Assembly: GCA_019239875.1 (NCBI GenBank)
Contig: JAFAZI010000197.1
Span: forward strand, 1-64,000
Source: Frankiaceae bacterium
Lineage (GTDB): Bacteria > Actinomycetota > Actinomycetes > JAFAQI01
Reading direction: 5' to 3'
DNA: 64,000 bases
This document shows positions 58,688-64,000 of the stretch, one piece after another (position 1 is the stretch's first letter; the number at the start of each line of letters is the position of its first letter). Position numbers and translations under genes: made by a program. Under the pieces are notes generated by a model that was given only the letters and a program-made list of their open reading frames with translations, was not told the origin of the DNA and searched no databases.

Positions 58688-60448
58688 ATGCTCGACATGC
58701 GAATTGCCGGTGGCACGATCGTCGACGGGACCGGCGGGGAGCCGTTCGTCGGTGACGTGATGGTCAAGGACGGATCGATCGTCGAGGTCCGTCGTACCGA
58801 TGGCGCGTCGAACGGCACGCCCGAGGCGGCGGAGACGATCGACGCGACCGGGCGGCTCGTGACGCCCGGCTTCGTCGACATCCATACGCACTACGACGGG
58901 CAGGTCAGCTGGGACCCGCTGCTCGAGCCCTCGAGCGGCAACGGCGTCACCACGGTCGTGTCCGGCAACTGTGGCGTCGGCTTCGCGCCGGTGCGTCCTG
59001 GCACCGAGGACTGGTTGATCTCGTTGATGGAGGGCGTCGAGGACATCCCGGGTACGGCGCTGACGGAAGGCATCACGTGGGGATGGGAGACCTTCCCTGA
59101 GTACCTCGACGTGATCGGCAAGCGCGAGCTCTCGGTCGACTTCGGCGTCCAGGTGCCGCACGGCTCCGTGCGCGCGTACGCCATGGGCACGCGCGGCGCG
59201 AAGAACGAGCCGGCGAGCCCGGAGGACATCGCCGCGATGGCTGTCATCGTGCGCGAGGCGATGGCGGCGGGAGCCCTCGGGTTCTCGACGTCGCGCACCA
59301 TCGCCCACAAGGCGATGGATGGCGAGCCGGTGCCCGGCACGTATGCCGCGGAGGACGAGCTGTTCGCTCTCGGTCGCGCGATGGCGGCGGGCGGCGGCGG
59401 GCGGGGCATCTTCGAACTGGCGCCGGCGGGTGGCACGGGCGACGACCTCCTCGCGCCGATGCGCGAGCTCGACTGGATGCAGCGGCTGTCGAAGGAGATC
59501 GACCGGCCGGTGTCGTTCGCGCTGGTGCAGGTGCATTCCGCACCGGATGAGTGGCGCGAGCTGATGGACCTGTCCGCCGCGGCCTACGAGGCGGGGTCGC
59601 AGCTCTACCCGCAGGTGGCGGCGCGGCCGTTCGGCATGTTGATCGGCTTCCCGGGTCACAACCCGTTCAGTCACCGGCCCACCTTCCGGCGAATCTGCGA
59701 GCTGCCGCTCGAGGAGCGCGGCGCGGAGCTGTCGAAGCCGGCGATCAAGGCCGCGATCCTCTCGGAGGATGACCTGCCGGTCGACCCCTCCAAGCAGTTC
59801 GACGCGATGCATCTCGGGCTGCAGGCGGCGTGCGACCAGATCTACTCGATGGGTCAGCCACTGGACTACGAGCCGACGCCCGACCAGACGGTTGCTGCCC
59901 TGGCCGAGGCGGCGGGGATGAGCGGCCTCGAAATGTTCTACGACCTGATGCTCGCCGAGAACGCGCAGGCGCTGTTGCTGTTGCCGTTCTTCAACTACGT
60001 CGGCGGCGACCACGAGGTGATCCGCGAGATGCTGCTGCACCCGGCAGGTGTCTCCGGGCTGTCCGACGGTGGCGCGCACTGCGGGATGATCTGCGACGCG
60101 TCGTACCCGACGTACCTGCTCACCCATTGGGCGCGCGACCGGGTCCGCGGCGAGAAGCTGCCGCTGCAGTACGTCGTCAAGAAGCAGACCGCCGACACTG
60201 CGCACCTGTTCGGGCTGACCGATCGTGGCGTGATCGCCGCGGGCAAGAAGGCCGACCTGAACGTCATCGACTTCGATGCGCTGCAGCTCCAGACGCCGCG
60301 GATGGCGCATGACCTACCGGCGGGTGGTCGCCGGCTGGTGCAGGGGGCGACCGGCTACACGGAGACGATCGTGTCCGGCCTGGTCACGCGCCGCAACGGG
60401 GTCGACACCGGCGCCCGCCCCGGCCGCCTGGTCCGCGGCCCCCGCTGA
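58688..60448 (+). CDS. N-acyl-D-amino-acid deacylase / D-aminoacylase-like amidohydrolase
   Basis: MLDMRIAGGTIVDGTGGEPFVGDVMVKDG...VTPGFVDIHTHYDGQVSWDP...VVSGNCGVGFAPVRP...SDGGAHCGMICDASYPTYLLTHWARDR. Confidence 0.93.
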   Translation: MLDMRIAGGTIVDGTGGEPFVGDVMVKDGSIVEVRRTDGASNGTPEAAETIDATGRLVTPGFVDIHTHYDGQVSWDPLLEPSSGNGVTTVVSGNCGVGFAPVRPGTEDWLISLMEGVEDIPGTALTEGITWGWETFPEYLDVIGKRELSVDFGVQVPHGSVRAYAMGTRGAKNEPASPEDIAAMAVIVREAMAAGALGFSTSRTIAHKAMDGEPVPGTYAAEDELFALGRAMAAGGGGRGIFELAPAGGTGDDLLAPMRELDWMQRLSKEIDRPVSFALVQVHSAPDEWRELMDLSAAAYEAGSQLYPQVAARPFGMLIGFPGHNPFSHRPTFRRICELPLEERGAELSKPAIKAAILSEDDLPVDPSKQFDAMHLGLQAACDQIYSMGQPLDYEPTPDQTVAALAEAAGMSGLEMFYDLMLAENAQALLLLPFFNYVGGDHEVIREMLLHPAGVSGLSDGGAHCGMICDASYPTYLLTHWARDRVRGEKLPLQYVVKKQTADTAHLFGLTDRGVIAAGKKADLNVIDFDALQLQTPRMAHDLPAGGRRLVQGATGYTETIVSGLVTRRNGVDTGARPGRLVRGPR

Positions 60449-60486
60449 CCGTCCGCAGCGGTGGGCGCCCGCCGCCCTCTCTTTAT

Positions 60487-60550
60487 CGTCCAACCGTCTC
60501 GAATCGTTGGTTTCGGGGCTCCAAAAGCAACGATTCGAGACGGTTGGGCG
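60487..60550. repeat. 64-bp palindromic repeat family A, copy 4
   Basis: cgtccaaccgtctcgaatcgttggtttcggggctccaaaagcaacgattcgagacggttgggcg. Confidence 0.93.
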
Positions 60551-60614
60551 TTACTTGAGGATGGTGGGACGGCAGTGCGGTGCGGTAGGGACCTTGGTGG
60601 GGCGGGTACGGCGG

Positions 60615-62174
60615 TCAGCGCGCGTCGTCGAGAGCCTCGTAGCCGGCGTTGTAGCCGGGGACGAACGTGATGCCCGGCCCGCCGGAACATCCGGCGCCGC
60701 CGAGGTAGAGGCCCTTGATCGGCACCGGCAGGTCGCGCCAGCCGCGAGGTCCTGGTCGGTTGGCGCCCATCAGCTCCGGGTGGATCAGACCATGGCAGAA
60801 GTCGCCTTCGGGGCAGGCGAACATCGACTCCATGTGGTAGCTGGCGAAGGTCGTGTGCTTGGTGATCAGGTCGCGGAAGTTCGGCGCGAGCTTGCTCACC
60901 TTGTTGATGATCCGCTCGCCCATCTGCGTCTTCAGCCGGCCGTGGATCGTGCGGTCGTTCTCGACGGGGAAGTACATGGCGTAGACGCTCGCGGCGTGCT
61001 TGCCTGGCGGCGCCATGTCCGGGTCGAACACGGTCGGGATCTGCAGGCTCATCGACGGGTCCTCGGGGACGACGCCGCGACGGCAGTTCTCGAAGTCGAG
61101 CTGCATGTCCTCGGGTGAGCCGAAGTAGCCCACCGACGCCTGCATCCCCGGCTCGTTGAGGACTTCGTACGGCGCGTCGTACTCCGGCAGCCCGTCGAGT
61201 GCAAAGTGCATCTGCAGGTACGCCGCACGGTGGTCGACGCTGGACACGCGAGCGATCAGGTCGTCGGGCAACGACGCGGGGTCCAGCAGCTTGGTGAACG
61301 TCACTCCGGGATCGAGGTTCGAGATGACGATCGGCGCCGTGATCCGGTCACCGTCCTTCAGCTCCACTCCGGTGACCCTGCCGTCATCGGTGAGGATCCG
61401 GGCGACCGGGGTCTTGAGCCGGACCTCGCCGCCGAAGGACTCGAACTGGCTGCGCAGGTAGTCGCTGATCGCCCCGATGCCGCCCTTCAGCTTGCGGATC
61501 ATGTCGACCCCGGGCGGGGTCGCGAGCGCGTAGGCGAGACACGTGGCGCTGCCTGGCGTGTACGGCCCGCGGTACGTCGAGTTGATCGCGAGGAAGGCCA
61601 GCATGCCCCGCACCACGCGGTGCTTGTCCTTGTCCGGCAGGTAACGGTTGAGCACCTCGGCGACCGGCGAGAACAGCATCTCCTGGATGGCCTGCCGCTC
61701 GGCTTCGTTCGTCGCACAGGCGAACATCTCGTCAACCGTGTGTGGCTCGGTCCGCACCTCGAACCGGGACAGCGCGCGCGACGGAGCGGCCGCCCACGCC
61801 GTGAGGTTCGCCATGCCGAGCAGCGCGTCCACGCCGGCACCGTCGGCCAGGTGCGTCATCAGCTTCTCGACGTCGCGGTAGAAGACCATCGGCGCATCGC
61901 CGGGCCCGCCAAGGGTGACGGAGTTGACCTCCGTCTCCACCGTCGGGACCTGATCCAGACCGAGGTCCGCAACGATCGCGGGCGCCGGCGGGAAGAGGAT
62001 CGACCCCGCGATCTCGAAGTGGTACCCATCCCACAGCTCGACGGTCGACGCCATGCCGCCGGTGTACTTGTTCTTCTCGACTACCAGGGTGCGCAGACCG
62101 CCGCGGGCGAGGATCGTCGCGGCGGTCAGCCCGTTGTGCCCCGCCCCGATGACGATCGCGTCGTAGTCAGTCAT
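60615..62174 (-). CDS. phytoene dehydrogenase-related NAD(P)/FAD-dependent oxidoreductase
   Basis: MTDYDAIVIGAGHNGLTAATILARGGLRTLVVEKNKYTGGMASTVELWDGYHFEIAGS; C-terminal LYLGGAGCSGGPGITFVPGYNA. Confidence 0.93.
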   Translation of the reverse strand: MTDYDAIVIGAGHNGLTAATILARGGLRTLVVEKNKYTGGMASTVELWDGYHFEIAGSILFPPAPAIVADLGLDQVPTVETEVNSVTLGGPGDAPMVFYRDVEKLMTHLADGAGVDALLGMANLTAWAAAPSRALSRFEVRTEPHTVDEMFACATNEAERQAIQEMLFSPVAEVLNRYLPDKDKHRVVRGMLAFLAINSTYRGPYTPGSATCLAYALATPPGVDMIRKLKGGIGAISDYLRSQFESFGGEVRLKTPVARILTDDGRVTGVELKDGDRITAPIVISNLDPGVTFTKLLDPASLPDDLIARVSSVDHRAAYLQMHFALDGLPEYDAPYEVLNEPGMQASVGYFGSPEDMQLDFENCRRGVVPEDPSMSLQIPTVFDPDMAPPGKHAASVYAMYFPVENDRTIHGRLKTQMGERIINKVSKLAPNFRDLITKHTTFASYHMESMFACPEGDFCHGLIHPELMGANRPGPRGWRDLPVPIKGLYLGGAGCSGGPGITFVPGYNAGYEALDDAR

Positions 62175-62229
62175 CGCCCCTCCATGATCGACTTCACACC
62201 GATCATGTCAGGCGCGGCCACGCAGTCGA

Positions 62230-63648
62230 TCAGTCGATCGGACGATGGTGCTGCTTGGGCATCGCAGTGATTCGTACGCGGGTGCTCTTCGGCGTCTGGT
62301 CGCCGGTGTTCAGCTGGAAGTAAAGCCGGCCATGGCGGTCTGGCGGGGTGACGTACGACTTGCTGCCGGCCGGCGCGATCGAATACATGGTGCCGCGTTT
62401 GAAGATCGGTGCCGAGCGGATGATCGCGACGCCGGTGCCCTTCACGCGGAAGCCGTGCCGGTTCGCGTGGTGGATTGAGCCCCACGCGATCGGTTCGCTT
62501 CGCTGCCACCGCACCTTCCAGCCGAAGCTCTTCCAATGCTTCTCCGTCGAGACGTAGTGCACGCGTGTCGGCGGTGCGGGCGGGTTCGCGAACTGATGCA
62601 TCAGCGGCTTGATGAAGTGCCTGAGGTCGCGCGCCCAGTACGGCCAGGCATGAGTGCCGCTGTTGTAGTCGTAGACCTGCACCGGCATGTGGAGATGACG
62701 CAGCCGTTGGACGAAGTCTTGGGTGGAGAAGTGCGTCAGCGACTCGATCCCGCCCTGGCTCGCTGTGCCGACCGGGTTGGTGACCGGGTCGTCGTACTTG
62801 CCAGGTGCGCCGTCCGCGGTGGCGAGCCAGAGCCCCATGCCGCGCAGGTTGCGGACGATGTACGCCGGGTCGTGGCCCTTCCAGTTCATCTGGTCGGTGA
62901 CGACGTTGCCGAACGGCGCGTCAGGCTGCACATGATTGAGCCCAACCATGGTCGCGCTGATCACAGCATTCGCGCCGGCTCGGGCGGTGAGCGCCCGGTC
63001 GATCTCGGGCGCGCCGGAGAACGATGCCATCTCGACGAACTTGTCGGGATAACGAGCGGCGAGGATCGCTGCGCCGTACCCGCCTTGTGACAGCCCCGCC
63101 ACTGCGCGCCCGGTGCGGTTGCGGATCGTTGCAAGGTTGGCATCGATCCACGGGATCAACTGGTGGGCGTTGTAGGTCTCGAACTGCGCCTTGCCCATCG
63201 CCGTCGAGCGATCGACCCAGTTGCTGAACCACGAGCCGCCGTTGCCGTCGAAGCCGATGTCCGAGGTCACCGTGATCAGGTCGTAGGGACGAGTCGTCGG
63301 GACCGCGCCGCCCGCCTTCACCCAGTCAGTGCTGTGGCCACTGGTGCCAGGAAACAGGTACAGCGTCGGGTAGCGGCGGTCGGGGCGATAGTGCACCGGC
63401 AAGATGATGCGCACACCGAGCGGCCGCGCCAGAGCCTTCGGACGGATCGTGGCCTGAAGCTGTCGAGCGCCGACGCGCTTCACCTTGATGACCTTCACGT
63501 GATGCGCGTCGCGCAGGCTGACGGCGGCATTGGCCGCGCCTCGCTGCGGAGACGCGGGCGCCTCGCCGGCGGCGGTGACGAGGGTCGCCGCCGCCGCGCA
63601 GCAGCCGACCCCGAGGGCGACCAACCGATGCTGGGTCCTGCGTCTCAC
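62230..63648 (-). CDS. secreted esterase (antigen 85 / esterase D-like alpha/beta hydrolase)
   Basis: Signal peptide; YPTLYLFPGTSGHSTDW; GRAVAGLSQGGYGAAILAARYPDKFVEMASFSG. Confidence 0.88.
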   Translation of the reverse strand: MRRRTQHRLVALGVGCCAAAATLVTAAGEAPASPQRGAANAAVSLRDAHHVKVIKVKRVGARQLQATIRPKALARPLGVRIILPVHYRPDRRYPTLYLFPGTSGHSTDWVKAGGAVPTTRPYDLITVTSDIGFDGNGGSWFSNWVDRSTAMGKAQFETYNAHQLIPWIDANLATIRNRTGRAVAGLSQGGYGAAILAARYPDKFVEMASFSGAPEIDRALTARAGANAVISATMVGLNHVQPDAPFGNVVTDQMNWKGHDPAYIVRNLRGMGLWLATADGAPGKYDDPVTNPVGTASQGGIESLTHFSTQDFVQRLRHLHMPVQVYDYNSGTHAWPYWARDLRHFIKPLMHQFANPPAPPTRVHYVSTEKHWKSFGWKVRWQRSEPIAWGSIHHANRHGFRVKGTGVAIIRSAPIFKRGTMYSIAPAGSKSYVTPPDRHGRLYFQLNTGDQTPKSTRVRITAMPKQHHRPID

Positions 63649-63723
63649 CGCACTCCTCCCGAATGCGGAGAAACCTAGCCCAACTTGATCTTCCCCGGGG
63701 CCGATGCCTTGAATGTCAGCGGA

Positions 63724-64000
63724 TCAACGTTCGCTGTTCACGACGGTGCGACGGGTCGAGACGGGCGCGGTGGCCGTCGTGGTCTCAGTCCGTCCGTCGT
63801 CTGTCAGGTCGATGGTCTCGCGGCGGGACTCCACGGCCTCGATGTCACGGATGCCCACGACGCTCGCACGGCCGATACCGAGCGCCGCGAGGAAGACGAT
63901 CACGGCGCCGAGCCCGTAGAACATGCCGAGCTGCTCCCACACGACACGGTCCGCCGAACCCATGGGACTGCCGATGTCGCCCGGGCTCCACCACGGTGCG
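63724..64000 (-). CDS. C-terminal part of a small membrane protein (start probably beyond window)
   Basis: Frame is open to the window end (..PWWSPGDIGSPMGSADRVVWEQLGMFYGLGAVIVFLAALGIGRASVVGIRDIEAVESRRE...). Confidence 0.5.
   Translation of the reverse strand, partial: APWWSPGDIGSPMGSADRVVWEQLGMFYGLGAVIVFLAALGIGRASVVGIRDIEAVESRRETIDLTDDGRTETTTATAPVSTRRTVVNSER

Noticed and set aside
42491-62174. Carotenoid biosynthesis cluster, suggested by two phytoene-desaturase-like proteins (42491-44104 and 60615-62174)
   Set aside because: No phytoene synthase, cyclase or GGPP synthase nearby; both look like general FAD oxidoreductases of this superfamily.

Overview
This is a high-GC actinobacterial chromosomal window of mostly single-copy, ordinary-looking genes: thiolase, acyl-CoA ligase, enoyl-CoA hydratase, PEP carboxylase, PtsI, FAD oxidoreductases, secreted hydrolases, regulators, tRNA-Ser(GCT) and tRNA-Arg(ACG). 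I saw no CRISPR array, transposase, integrase or prophage. The parts that stand out are listed here. (1) 5.5-13.8 kb holds an IniA/IniC-like dynamin pair, translationally coupled and preceded by a membrane-anchored Hsp70-like protein. It faces a convergent operon of low-complexity Gly/Asp/Val repeat proteins, two of which share the C-terminal sequence (S)xIDDIGDLF. (2) 56.2-58.6 kb holds a coupled three-gene membrane signalling module: two His-containing multi-TM proteins, one carrying a DHp-like helix with Asn at the phospho-acceptor position, plus a REC-histidine kinase. (3) There are several unrelated families of intergenic palindromic repeats. One is present as four copies, each exactly 64 bp. 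(4) A 74-aa orphan DHp-only protein lies next to a REC-PAS-GGDEF-EAL gene. (5) A plastocyanin-multicopper oxidase fusion is divergent from a secreted cupredoxin-like protein. (6) Two strong TetR-type operator palindromes lie between divergent genes. All assignments come from reading translations and motifs. No database search was run.
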